Under the pieces are notes generated by a model. That model had not been told where the DNA came from, did not search any database, and saw only the letters and a list, made by a program, of their open reading frames with translations. DNA of 64,000 nt from Rhizobium sp. NXC14 (GTDB lineage: Bacteria; Pseudomonadota; Alphaproteobacteria; Rhizobiales; Rhizobiaceae), in contig NZ_CP021030.1 in the NCBI RefSeq assembly GCF_002117485.1, forward strand, positions 1,181,001-1,245,000. Reading direction: 5' to 3'. The position numbers and the translations under genes are program-made. Shown piece after piece: positions 44,863-54,065 of the stretch (the first letter of the stretch is position 1; every line of letters begins with the position of its first letter).

Positions 44863-45304
44863 TCGCGGCGCCGGGCGGCTGAGGTGTCCACTTATCCGCT
44901 CTTATCGGAAGTTGATTCTGCGTGCTCCAAGCACGGAGGAATATACATCTACAGAGAACAAACGGAAACACCCTTGGCTGTCGGAAACAGGCGGGCGGCC
45001 ATTGCTTAACAAAGAGTTTACGGATCTTCGAACCATTCGACGCCGGCCAAGGCCAAAAAATCAGTGGCGGCGCGTTCGACAACGCCCCGGAAGGTCAGCT
45101 TCCGACGCGAAATCTTAATGCAAATAACTGATCGAATTGGGTTTTCTTTCAGCATCGGTCGGATGTCACGCATCCGGTTTCGCGACGGCTCGGTTAAAGG
45201 AAGCTTAAAGATTTAATCGCATTCTATTTTCGGGGTGCCCGTCCAGCGCAAATCCGTGATGGGTGGCGGCAGTCGTTCGCTCGATTTGAGCTAGGGGGAA
45301 GAGC
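44863..45304. other. 442-bp divergent intergenic region
   Basis: Between the LuxR solo (minus) and the chemoreceptor (plus). It contains A/T-rich stretches and a short inverted repeat around GGAAGGTCAGCTTCC near 45090, but no gene. Promoters for both neighbours must lie here; I cannot point to a lux box. Confidence 0.5.
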
Positions 45305-47095
45305 ATGAAGAAATTAGGATTTGGCTTCGGTTCGGATGCCAAGGCCGTGCTAGCCGCGATGAGCAGATCGCAGGCCATCATCGAATTCAACCTCGCCGGC
45401 AGGATTCTCACCGCCAACGCCAATTTTTGCGCCGCGCTCGGTTATGACTTGTCCGAGATCGTCGGCCAGCATCACCGGATGTTCGTCGAAGAGGCGGAAG
45501 CCGCGTCGCCCGAATATCGCGAGTTCTGGGCAAAGCTCGGCCGCGGCGAGTTCGATCAGCGCCAGTACAAGCGCATCGGCAAGGGCGGCAAGGAAATCTG
45601 GATTGAAGCCTCCTATAATCCGGTCTTCAGCGGCGGGAAACCCTACAAGGTCGTGAAGTTCGCGACCGATATCACCAAGCAGAAGCTGCAGAGCGCCGAG
45701 GATGCCGGCAAGATAAGCGCGCTGTCGCGCGCCCAGGCGGTTATCGAATTCACGCCGAAGGGCGAGATACTGACGGCCAACGAGAATTTCCTGTCGGCGC
45801 TCGGCTATCAGCTGGCCGAGATCCAGGGCCGCCATCATTCGATGTTTTGCGACAGCGCTTACGCCAACAGTGACGATTATCGGCGTTTCTGGGTGCGTCT
45901 GTCAGCCGGCGAATTCGTAGCCGACGAGTTCCTGCGCATCGGCAAGGGCGGCAAAAAGGTCTATATCCAGGCATCGTACAATCCGATCTTCGACATGAAC
46001 GGCAAGGTCTTCAAAGTCGTCAAGTTCGCGACGGACGTGACCGCCCGCGTCAACAACGTCGATCAGCTGGCGGCATCCCTGATGGCGCTGTCCGGCGGTG
46101 ACCTGACCCAGGAAGTCGCAACTCCATTCATTCCGACGCTGGAAAAAATCCGGACCGACTTCAACGCCGCCGTCGGCAAGCTGCGCGCAGCGATGCAGGC
46201 CGTGGCCGAAAACGCAACAGGCATCGCTGCCGGAGCCCAGCAGGTTCGTTCCGCCTCGGACGATCTGTCGAAGCGCACGGAACAGCAAGCGGCCTCCGTC
46301 GAGGAAACCGCCGCCGCGCTCGAAGAGATCACCACAACCGTCTCCGATTCCAGCAACCGCGCCCAGGAGGCCGGCCAGCTGGTGCGGAGGACCCGCGAGA
46401 ATGCCGAGCGCTCCGGCGCCGTTGTCCGCAACGCCGTCGAAGCCATGGGCAAGATCGAAACATCGTCGGCCGAGATCGGCAATATCATCGGCGTGATCGA
46501 CGAAATCGCGTTTCAGACCAATCTGTTGGCGCTGAACGCCGGCGTCGAGGCGGCACGCGCGGGCGATGCCGGCAAGGGTTTTGCCGTGGTCGCACAGGAA
46601 GTTCGCGAGCTGGCTCAGAGATCGGCCAAAGCGGCGAAGGAGATTAAGGAGCTGATCAGCGCCTCCAACGAGCACGTGAAGAGCGGAGTGAGCCTGGTCG
46701 GGGAGACCGGCAAGGCTCTGGAAGAAATCGTCGCTCAGGTTCAGCAGGTCAACGGCAATGTTCTGGCAATCGTCGAAAGCTCCAAGGAGCAGGCGACAGG
46801 ATTGAAGGAAATCAACACCGCGGTTAACACCATGGACCAGGGTACGCAGCAAAATGCGGCCATGGTCGAGGAATCGACGGCCGCCGCCCACAGCCTCGCC
46901 AAGGAGGCCGACGCGCTCTTCCAGCTGCTGGGGCAGTTTAACATCGGAAGCGGGGGCTTGCGCCAATCACGCCCCGCCGTGGCAACCGCGGCTTCCAGAC
47001 CTATTCCATCGGCACCGCGTGCAATGGCCGCGAAGGTGAGCGCGGCCTTCCACGGCAATACGGCAGTCGCCGGCGGCGATTCGCAGGAGTTCTGA
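45305..47095 (+). CDS. Soluble methyl-accepting chemotaxis protein with two PAS domains
   Basis: A 596-residue receptor without membrane segments. Two tandem, closely similar PAS domains (about 10-125 and 135-250; each contains EIVGQHH- or EIQGRHH-like loops and RIGKGGK) end in VVKFATDIT/VVKFATDVT. A short linker precedes a methyl-accepting signalling domain whose hairpin tip EIAFQTNLLALNAGVEAARA is fully conserved. Such Aer-like soluble receptors sense redox or haem/flavin-linked signals. GGGGGAAGAGC lies before the ATG. No che genes are nearby. Confidence 0.93.
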   Translation: MKKLGFGFGSDAKAVLAAMSRSQAIIEFNLAGRILTANANFCAALGYDLSEIVGQHHRMFVEEAEAASPEYREFWAKLGRGEFDQRQYKRIGKGGKEIWIEASYNPVFSGGKPYKVVKFATDITKQKLQSAEDAGKISALSRAQAVIEFTPKGEILTANENFLSALGYQLAEIQGRHHSMFCDSAYANSDDYRRFWVRLSAGEFVADEFLRIGKGGKKVYIQASYNPIFDMNGKVFKVVKFATDVTARVNNVDQLAASLMALSGGDLTQEVATPFIPTLEKIRTDFNAAVGKLRAAMQAVAENATGIAAGAQQVRSASDDLSKRTEQQAASVEETAAALEEITTTVSDSSNRAQEAGQLVRRTRENAERSGAVVRNAVEAMGKIETSSAEIGNIIGVIDEIAFQTNLLALNAGVEAARAGDAGKGFAVVAQEVRELAQRSAKAAKEIKELISASNEHVKSGVSLVGETGKALEEIVAQVQQVNGNVLAIVESSKEQATGLKEINTAVNTMDQGTQQNAAMVEESTAAAHSLAKEADALFQLLGQFNIGSGGLRQSRPAVATAASRPIPSAPRAMAAKVSAAFHGNTAVAGGDSQEF

Positions 47096-47114
47096 GGCGC
47101 GCGGAGACTCCGCC

Positions 47115-48080
47115 TCATTTCATGAGCTTGCCGATCGTCTCGATCTCATTCGTCCATAGGCCTGCCGCATAATCCCGCGGCAGCCGCGCCAGCTGCGCGG
47201 CATCGTCGATGCCGGTGGAAAAATCGCCGCCGCGATAGGGGCCGAGCACCAAAACCTCCGTTCCGGCATCCTGCATCCGGTTGAGAAAGCGGTCCGGCCA
47301 GCCCCACAGCCAAGGCTCTAACCGGCACCAGCATCATCCGATGCCTGCAGGCCTCGGGCAGGAGGCCGGTCCAGCCATAGCCGACATAGCCGAACAGGCA
47401 GCCCTTCAGGCTTTTGCGCGAGGCGGTTTTGATATCCGGTGCGAGCCGGCCGAGAACGTCGATCGGCTCGTCGCCGCCATAGACGATGATGCCGGCCCGC
47501 TGTGCCGCCGGAAGCGCGTTCAGCACGGCGGCGAGCTTTTCCCCCTCGGACGGATCGCGGCTCTTGATGTTGATGAGAAAGCGCCGATCTGGAGAGGTCG
47601 AAAGTACTTGCGCCAGCGTCGGCATCATGCCGATGCCCTGGCCGCGAAAGAGAAAGGTCTTGCCGCCGTCGGCGGTATAGCCGTATCCGATGTCGAGCCT
47701 TCTCATTTCAGCCATCGAATGCTTGCGGGTCACGCCGTGTCCGTCGGTGCGGCAGTCGAGCGTCCAGTCGTGAAAGACGGCGAATTCGCCGTCGGTCGTC
47801 GGATGCACGTCGATTTCGACGATGTCGGCCTCGGCGGCGAAGCCTGCCTGCATCGACGGTACAGTGTTTTCCAGATAGCCGTGCCTGGGCGGCAGCATGC
47901 GGCTCGCCGTGCAGGTGTCGTTTTTCAGATCGGTCTCGTCGAACCGCTGGGCAATGCCGCGATGGGCGAGCAGCACCGGCTTTCCGGCCGATGCTCGGCA
48001 ATGCGGCTGGTATTGTTGAGATAGATGCCGGCGGCTGCGAGCGCGATCGCCGCCGCGCAATAGAAAAGCTTCCTGCCCAT
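47115..48080 (-). pseudogene. Frameshifted glycerophosphodiester phosphodiesterase
   Basis: The gene would encode an exported GDPD of about 320 residues, but it needs three frames to read. It begins at ATG 48080, with AGGAGGAGC upstream, as MGRKLFYCAAAIALAAAGIY, a signal or membrane anchor. Near 48000 the frame shifts into KPVLLAHRGIAQRFDETDL, the conserved HRG start, then ENTVPSMQAG and EIDVHPTTDGEFAVFHDWTL. Near 47325 it shifts again into WLWGWPDRFLNRMQDAGTEV, ending at TGA 47115. All parts are still well conserved, so the damage is recent or reflects errors in the sequence. Confidence 0.8.
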
Positions 48081-48202
48081 CTCTCTGCTCCTCCTGATTG
48101 CATCGATGAAGGCAACAGCTAGAAAGCGATTCTGGTTGTTCTTGGGCTGTTTTCCGGCTTTTCTATGCGCGGGATTATTCGCCGGAAAGGATTGGGACCG
48201 CT

Positions 48203-49006
48203 ATGGAACGACAGGACGACGAGCTCATTCATTTCGAAGCGCAGGGGGCGGCCCCGCTGCCATTGGCTGCTGTCGAAGGCCATGTCGGGCGCGCCCGGGC
48301 TCGCATCTGGTACGCGAGCTACGGCACAGGCCCTGCCGTCATTCTGCTGCATGGCGGCCTCGGCCATAGCGGCAACTGGGGCTACCAGGTCCCGGCGCTC
48401 CTTGCCAGTGGCCGCCGTGTCGTGCTGATCGATAGCCGCGGCCATGGACGAAGCACCCGCGATGTCAGTCCCTACAGCTATGAGCTGATGGCTGCCGACG
48501 TGCTGGCGGTGATGGACGAACTGCGGCTGGAAAGGGCGGCGTTCGTCGGCTGGAGCGACGGCGCCTGCATCGCGCTTATCCTCGCCATGACGGCGCCGTC
48601 GCGTGTCGAGGGCGTCTTCTTCTTCGCCTGCAACATGGATCCGAGCGGTACGTTGGAATTTGTTCCGACCCCGGTCATCGACCGATGTTTCGCCCGACAC
48701 GCCAAGGATTATGCGGCATTGTCCGCCACGCCGGACGATTTCAATTCCTTCGTCGAGGCGGTCAGCCTGATGATGCGGACCGAGCCGAATTATGGGGCGG
48801 AGGACCTCGGCCGCATCGGCGTTCCGGTCGCGATCGTGCTCGGCGAACACGACGAATTCATCAAAGCCGAGCATGCCGAATATCTTGCCGGCAGCATCCC
48901 GGACGCTCAGATGATCTACCTGCCTGGCGTCAGCCACTTCGCCCCTTTGCAGCGGCCGGCGGAGTTCAACGCAGCAATCATATCCTTTCTCGACGGGATC
49001 AGGTGA
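48203..49006 (+). CDS. Alpha/beta hydrolase
   Basis: A cytosolic hydrolase of 267 residues. The oxyanion strand is VILLHGGLGHSGNWG, the nucleophile elbow is GWSDGA with the serine near 117, the acid is probably in LGEHDEFI, and the histidine is in GVSHFAPLQ. The fold covers esterases and C-C hydrolases; no specific reaction can be assigned. It lies 52 bp upstream of the exonuclease gene on the same strand, which may be a loose operon. Confidence 0.88.
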   Translation: MERQDDELIHFEAQGAAPLPLAAVEGHVGRARARIWYASYGTGPAVILLHGGLGHSGNWGYQVPALLASGRRVVLIDSRGHGRSTRDVSPYSYELMAADVLAVMDELRLERAAFVGWSDGACIALILAMTAPSRVEGVFFFACNMDPSGTLEFVPTPVIDRCFARHAKDYAALSATPDDFNSFVEAVSLMMRTEPNYGAEDLGRIGVPVAIVLGEHDEFIKAEHAEYLAGSIPDAQMIYLPGVSHFAPLQRPAEFNAAIISFLDGIR

Positions 49007-49057
49007 TGACGATCGCTTCCTCTGGCCCCGCGCCCGTTTCCCGCTATCTCTTGCATC

Positions 49058-50068
49058 ATGAGAGCTGATGCGCTGCTTTATCCCGCCCCGGAAGGGCTCT
49101 ATTGCCCGGAGGGCGGCTTTTACGTCGATCCGGTGCGGCCTGTCGAACGGGCGCTCGTCACCCATGGCCATTCCGACCACGCCCGGCCGGGGCATGTGAA
49201 CGTGCTCGCCACCCGTCAGACGCTCGACATCATGCGCCTGCGTTATGGCGAGGGCTTCTGCGCCAGCGAGCAGATAGCCGGTTTCGGCGAGGAGCTGCTC
49301 ATCAACGGCGTCAAGGTGAGTTTTCACCCCGCCGGCCATGTGCTCGGCTCGGCTCAGATCGCCATCGAGAAGAACGGCACCCGCATCGTCGTCTCCGGCG
49401 ATTACAAGCGCCGCCCAGACCCGACCTGCGCGCCTTATGTGCCGGTCGCCTGCGATGTCTTCATCACCGAGGCGACCTTCGGCCTGCCGGTCTTCCATCA
49501 TCCAGATCCGATCGACGAGACCGGCAAGCTGCTGGCCTCGCTCCGGCAATTTCCCGAGCGCACCCATCTCGTCGGCGCTTATGCGCTGGGTAAGGCCCAG
49601 CGCGTCATCCGGCTGCTGCGCGATGCCGGTTATGCCGAGCCGATCTATATCCACGGCGCCATGGAAAAGCTCTGCGACTACTATGTCGGCCAAGGAATAG
49701 ATCTCGGCGAGCTGCAGCCCGCCACGATAGAAAGCCGCGACAAATCCACCTTCCGGGGCGCCGTCGTCATCGGCCCGTCATCGGCTTTTGCCGACCGCTG
49801 GGCCCGGCGCTTCAACGAACCGCTGCCGGCCTTCGCCTCCGGCTGGATGATGGTGCGCCAGCGCGCCAAACAGCTCGGCGTCGAACTGCCGCTCGTCATC
49901 TCCGATCATTGCGACTGGCCGGAACTGACCGAAACGATCCGCGAACTGAATCCGGCTGAAGTCTGGGTAACCCATGGCCGCGAGGAGGCGCTGGTGCGCT
50001 GGTGCCACCTGCAAGGCATAAGGGCGAAACCGTTGCATCTGGTGGGCTATGAGGATGAGGCGGATTGA
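49058..50068 (+). CDS. Ligase-associated DNA exonuclease (metallo-beta-lactamase fold)
   Basis: A 336-residue MBL/beta-CASP nuclease. The zinc motif is VTHGHSDHARPGH, followed by VSFHPAGHVLGSAQI and VVSGDYKRRPDPTC, which provide the other metal ligands. ITEATFGLPVF is the usual beta-CASP entry. This subfamily is recorded as TIGR04122, the exonuclease linked to an ATP-dependent DNA ligase, and the ligase gene follows here, separated by a 160-bp palindromic repeat. It probably trims DNA ends in repair. Confidence 0.92.
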   Translation: MRADALLYPAPEGLYCPEGGFYVDPVRPVERALVTHGHSDHARPGHVNVLATRQTLDIMRLRYGEGFCASEQIAGFGEELLINGVKVSFHPAGHVLGSAQIAIEKNGTRIVVSGDYKRRPDPTCAPYVPVACDVFITEATFGLPVFHHPDPIDETGKLLASLRQFPERTHLVGAYALGKAQRVIRLLRDAGYAEPIYIHGAMEKLCDYYVGQGIDLGELQPATIESRDKSTFRGAVVIGPSSAFADRWARRFNEPLPAFASGWMMVRQRAKQLGVELPLVISDHCDWPELTETIRELNPAEVWVTHGREEALVRWCHLQGIRAKPLHLVGYEDEAD

Positions 50069-50090
50069 GATGAGTTGCGCACTGCGTGAA

Positions 50091-50248
50091 AACCCCTCCC
50101 CAACCCCTCCCCACAAGGGGGAGGGGCTACCGCGCCGCGCCCGTCGCATTTTACGTCTGACGTCCCCGCATGAAGAGACAGCTCTTTGGGGCAAGCCACC
50201 GCTACGGGTTAGTCCCTCCCCCTTGTGGGGAGGGGCTGGGGAGGGGTC
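50091..50248. repeat. Palindromic repeat with 35-bp terminal inverted repeats
   Basis: The left arm (from 50091, AACCCCTCCCCAACCCC) and the right arm (to 50248, ending GGCTGGGGAGGGG) pair over about 35 bases with two mismatches. The centre (50130-50210) is unpaired. It lies between the exonuclease and ligase genes and has no coding role. The arms are unlike the RIME-like copies elsewhere in the window. Confidence 0.7.
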
Positions 50249-50299
50249 TTCTCCCCGCGAAGTCGGGGAGGGGTCTTTATCCAGAGCAGGGAGGCCCGC

Positions 50300-51925
50300 A
50301 TGAAAGCCTTCGCCGACCTCCTCGACCGCCTGGTCCTGACCCCCAGCCGCAACGGCAAGCTCAAGCTGCTCACCGATTATTTCCGCGATACGCCCGACCC
50401 GGACCGCGGTTACGGCCTTGCCGCCATCGCCGGCACGCTCGAAGTGCGAGACGTCAAGCCTGCCATGCTGCGCGACCTCGTGCTGGAGCGCATGGACGAG
50501 GTGCTGTTTCATTATTCCTACGACTATGTCGGCGATCTCGCCGAAACCATTTCGCTCGTCTGGGACAATGAGCGGGACATAGACCGCTCGGCCCTGGCTC
50601 AGCCGCGCCTGGGCGAGGTAGTCACCCGCATGAACGGTCTCGGCCGCACCGAAGTGCGCGCCTATGTCCGCGATCTGCTCGACCGGCTGGATTCCTCCGG
50701 CCGTTTCGCCTTCATCAAGCTGACGACCGGCGCGTTGCGCATCGGCGTTTCCGCCCGTCTTGCCAAACAGGCGCTGGCCGATCTCGGCGGCAAGGACGTC
50801 ACCGAGATCGAGACTCTCTGGCACGGCCTGCAGCCGCCTTACGAGACGCTGTTCCAATGGCTGGCGGGCGGCGGCGACAAACCGGCTCTGGCGACACCGG
50901 CGATCTTCCATTCCGTCATGCTCGCCAATGCCGTGGAGGAGGGAGACCTGGCAGGTCTCGAGCCGACCGACTATGCCGCCGAGTGGAAATGGGACGGCAT
51001 CCGCGTCCAGCTGTCGCGCTCCGGCGACAGGCGCAAGATCTATTCCCGCTCCGGCGACGACATTTCGGGCGCCTTTCCCGATATTCTCGACGCGATCAAT
51101 TTTTCCGGCGTCGTCGACGGTGAGCTGCTTGTCGGCGGCACCGCCCGCTCCAACAGCCCGACGCGCACCTTCTCCGACCTGCAGCAGCGCCTGAACCGCA
51201 AGACCGTGACGGCGAAGATGCTCGACGATTATCCCGCCTTCATCCGCGCCTATGACCTGCTCTTCGACGATGACGAGGATATTCGCGGGCGCACCTATGT
51301 CGAGCGCCGCGAGCGTCTCTCCGATATCATCGAGCGCGCGCCCCATGATCGGTTCGACCTCTCGCCGCTCGTGCCTTTCTCCTCATGGGAGGAGCTCGAT
51401 GCTCTGCGCGCCGCCCCGCCCGATCCGGTGATCGAGGGCGTGATGATCAAGCGGCGTGACAGCATCTACCAGGCCGGCCGGATGAAAGGCCCCTGGTTCA
51501 AGTGGAAGCGCAACCCCTACAATGTCGATGCGGTGCTAATGTATGCCCAGCGCGGCCACGGCAAGCGCTCCAGCTATTATTCCGATTTCACCTTCGGCGT
51601 CTGGGCCGATGACGAGGACGGCGAACAGCTGGTGCCGGTCGGAAAGGCCTATTTCGGTTTCACCGATGCCGAACTCGAATTGCTCGACAAGTTCGTGCGC
51701 AACAACACGACCGAACGTTTCGGCCCGGTACGGGCCGTCCGCGCCGACCGGGATTTCGGCTTCGTCGTCGAGGTGGCCTTCGAGGGCATCAACCGCTCGA
51801 CACGGCACAAATCGGGGGTCGCCATGCGCTTCCCCCGCATCGCCCGCCTTCGCCCGGACAAGCCACCTTACGAGGCCGACCGCCTCCGCACACTGGTCGC
51901 CATGATCGATGCGAAGCCGGAGTGA
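50300..51925 (+). CDS. ATP-dependent DNA ligase (cisplatin-response type)
   Basis: A 541-residue ligase. The active-site lysine is in AEWKWDGIRVQ (motif I), followed by RSGDD (motif Ia), DGELLVGG (motif III), EGVMIKR (motif IV) and WFKWKRNPYN (motif V). An N-terminal DNA-binding domain precedes them. It matches the TIGR04120 group found with the exonuclease. GGGAGG fixes the ATG at 50300; an in-frame ATG at 50225 lies in the repeat. The associated helicase and phosphoesterase genes are not in the window. Confidence 0.94.
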   Translation: MKAFADLLDRLVLTPSRNGKLKLLTDYFRDTPDPDRGYGLAAIAGTLEVRDVKPAMLRDLVLERMDEVLFHYSYDYVGDLAETISLVWDNERDIDRSALAQPRLGEVVTRMNGLGRTEVRAYVRDLLDRLDSSGRFAFIKLTTGALRIGVSARLAKQALADLGGKDVTEIETLWHGLQPPYETLFQWLAGGGDKPALATPAIFHSVMLANAVEEGDLAGLEPTDYAAEWKWDGIRVQLSRSGDRRKIYSRSGDDISGAFPDILDAINFSGVVDGELLVGGTARSNSPTRTFSDLQQRLNRKTVTAKMLDDYPAFIRAYDLLFDDDEDIRGRTYVERRERLSDIIERAPHDRFDLSPLVPFSSWEELDALRAAPPDPVIEGVMIKRRDSIYQAGRMKGPWFKWKRNPYNVDAVLMYAQRGHGKRSSYYSDFTFGVWADDEDGEQLVPVGKAYFGFTDAELELLDKFVRNNTTERFGPVRAVRADRDFGFVVEVAFEGINRSTRHKSGVAMRFPRIARLRPDKPPYEADRLRTLVAMIDAKPE

Positions 51926-51981
51926 CCCGAGGCATGTCCCCAACGCTTGCGGCGGCTTGGGAAAGTCATCGGCCGGCCCAC

Positions 51982-52557
51982 CTACTCGTCCCAGGGGATG
52001 ATTTGAAGATCCGGCCACAGTTTACGCCAGCGCGCGATCTTCCTTTCATAAATCTCCCGGCCAATCTGTTTCTTGTTGGCGCGGACGAGCGGCGCTAATA
52101 GATCGGACAAGCCGTAGGGCGCGTATAGATCCACCCTGTTGTCCACCGGCCGAATGCCGACGGCGGCAGCCGTTGTCGGAAAGGTGGTGATCGCATTATC
52201 CGTGGAGGTGTAGGGCATAATCACATGCCCGAATTTTTGCCCATACCAAAGATGAACTCTCGCCTGGTTCTTCACATCGATCCAGACAGGCAGATCGGAG
52301 AACAAGCTCCGGATACGGACCGAGTGGTCTGCTTCCGCGCTTTCGGACAGGTCATTGTCATCGAAATAAATAAGATCGATGTCATCGATGCCGTGATCGT
52401 GGACGAAGTCGAAGGCGTGGTTCCAGACCGTCTGGGCAATCGCGCCGGCGACAAGGCGCCCATCGGGCAAGTCGATTTCGTCCCAGCGTTCGAGCACTGT
52501 CGAGAGCAGCGGACTCTTCGAAATGATGGCCTGGAGTTCCATCTGCGGCTTCGGCAT
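51982..52557 (-). CDS. Nucleotidyltransferase family protein (DUF925-like)
   Basis: A 191-residue protein. The core DIDLIYFDDNDL gives the paired acidic residues of a nucleotidyltransferase fold, with a preceding AIAQTVWNHAFDF helix that stands for the usual G-S region. RVHLWYGQKFG and YGLSDLLAPLVRANKKQI are typical later segments. ATG 52557 has AGGGAAT upstream and is preferred over a longer frame at 52635. The substrate is unknown. It is convergent with the ligase. Confidence 0.8.
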   Translation of the reverse strand: MPKPQMELQAIISKSPLLSTVLERWDEIDLPDGRLVAGAIAQTVWNHAFDFVHDHGIDDIDLIYFDDNDLSESAEADHSVRIRSLFSDLPVWIDVKNQARVHLWYGQKFGHVIMPYTSTDNAITTFPTTAAAVGIRPVDNRVDLYAPYGLSDLLAPLVRANKKQIGREIYERKIARWRKLWPDLQIIPWDE

Positions 52558-52731
52558 TGATTCCCTATTTCGCTTACGATCTGACTTCCGGTGCAGATTG
52601 TTGCGATAGGCTTTGCGTTGCAACCTGTGCAACAATGACGCAGGGCAATATTTTCAACATCATGTGTATTGGCGGCATCGTTTTTCCGATGCAAATCTGG
52701 CGTGCCGGGGAAATGATTTGGGTGCCGCGTC

Positions 52732-53655
52732 ATGAGCTCGCATGAACAAAATTCCTTTTTCCGCCAACGCCGCGCCGTGCTGGCGGGACTTGCCGGCGCG
52801 CTCGTCCTGCCGCGCATGGCGACCGCCTTCGATGTCCCCGACGAGCCGCGCCTTGCCAAGCACGACTATGCCGCGGTCCGCCGCCGCTTCCGCACGAAAC
52901 TCCTGCAAAAGGGGCCGGCGCCGGATAAATACGAACCGCTGACCGCGCCTGCCGACGCCGAGAAGATATTCTACCGCTCCGGCTATGGCGGCGAGCTAGA
53001 ACTGGTGGCATGGGTTTCCCGGTACAAACGCGAGCGCACTGCCAAGCCGGCCGTGCTCTTCCTGCATGGCGGCAATGCCATGGGCATCGGCCATTGGCAG
53101 CTGATGAAGCCCTACATGGATGCCGGCTATGTCGTGATGATGCCGTCGCTGCGCGGCGAAAACGGCCAGAGGGGCAATTTCTCCGGCTTCTACGATGAGG
53201 TCGACGATGTGCTTGCCGCAACCGAGCGCCTGGCGCATCTGCCGGGCGTCGATTCCGGCCGCCTGTTTATCGCCGGCCATAGCATCGGCGGCACGCTGAC
53301 CATGCTGACGGCGATGAGCAGCCAAAAATTCCGCGCCGCCGCGCCGATTTCGGGCAATCCGAACGCCTTCCGTTTCTTCAGCCGCTATCCGCAGGACATC
53401 CGCTTCGACGACAGCGATGCGCATGAATTCGAGGTGCGCTCGGCGCTCTGTTACGCCCACAGCTTCAAATGCCCTATCCGGGTCGTCCACGGTACGGAAG
53501 AGTCACATTTCAACGACCGCGCCGATCTGCTCGCCCGCCGCGCCCGCGCCGCCGGCGTCCATATCGAGACCGACACCGTCGCCGGCAACCACACCTCGGC
53601 GTTGCCGGCCGAGATCGAACAGAGCATCCGCTTCTTCCACGGTGTGGCGGCGTAA
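52732..53655 (+). CDS. Tat-exported alpha/beta hydrolase (dienelactone hydrolase-like)
   Basis: A 307-residue periplasmic hydrolase. The N-terminus FFRQRRAVLAGLAGALVLP is a twin-arginine-type signal (one Arg pair followed by a hydrophobic stretch). VLFLHGGNAMGIGHWQ is the oxyanion region, the nucleophile is in AGHSIGGTLTM, the acid in HGTEESHFNDR, and the histidine in VAGNHTSALP. It resembles prolyl-oligopeptidase or dienelactone hydrolase-like esterases. Substrate unknown. Confidence 0.85.
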   Translation: MSSHEQNSFFRQRRAVLAGLAGALVLPRMATAFDVPDEPRLAKHDYAAVRRRFRTKLLQKGPAPDKYEPLTAPADAEKIFYRSGYGGELELVAWVSRYKRERTAKPAVLFLHGGNAMGIGHWQLMKPYMDAGYVVMMPSLRGENGQRGNFSGFYDEVDDVLAATERLAHLPGVDSGRLFIAGHSIGGTLTMLTAMSSQKFRAAAPISGNPNAFRFFSRYPQDIRFDDSDAHEFEVRSALCYAHSFKCPIRVVHGTEESHFNDRADLLARRARAAGVHIETDTVAGNHTSALPAEIEQSIRFFHGVAA

Positions 53656-53720
53656 GCTTCGCGCCCCCCTTGAAGTCATTGGCGCATTGCTGAATTTGGC
53701 GGAAGTTGTAGTCTCTGATC

Positions 53721-53930
53721 ATGGCTGGCAACATATTCTTCGGCGCAGCAGCCGTGACCTTGCTCGTTGTGCTCTGGCTGATGCTTCCGCTCATCACGAG
53801 CCGTCGTGACTTGCTGAAAATGAGCCCGGCCGAGCATGGCTGGTATGCAAAGCGGATTTTTCCGCTGATGCTCCTATTTGCCGCGTTTTCGACCGTAGGG
53901 AGCTTGGCTCGGCAGTGGGGGTGGCCCTGA
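53721..53930 (+). CDS. Small membrane protein with two helices
   Basis: A 69-residue protein with two membrane helices, MAGNIFFGAAAVTLLVVLWL and FPLMLLFAAFSTVGSLARQ, joined by a charged loop with LLKMSPAEHGWYAKR. Ribosome binding is weak (GGAAG at about 20 bases). The composition looks real and the gene fits the spacing between its neighbours. I do not recognise a family. Confidence 0.5.
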   Translation: MAGNIFFGAAAVTLLVVLWLMLPLITSRRDLLKMSPAEHGWYAKRIFPLMLLFAAFSTVGSLARQWGWP

Positions 53931-54065
53931 GGTGTGGTTGCTTTGGCGGCGTTTCGGGGACTTGCTTAACTTCCGGCTTTTCCCAACGCCAGCCTCGCGC
54001 CAGCCGCGAATGCCATCCTCCCGGCAGATATCGCTGTCTCGCCGATCGTTGATAAGGGTGGTTCC

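Noticed and set aside
48119..51346. Long minus-strand frames (524 and 522 codons)
   Set aside because: Antisense to the hydrolase, exonuclease and ligase genes; one runs through the palindromic repeat.
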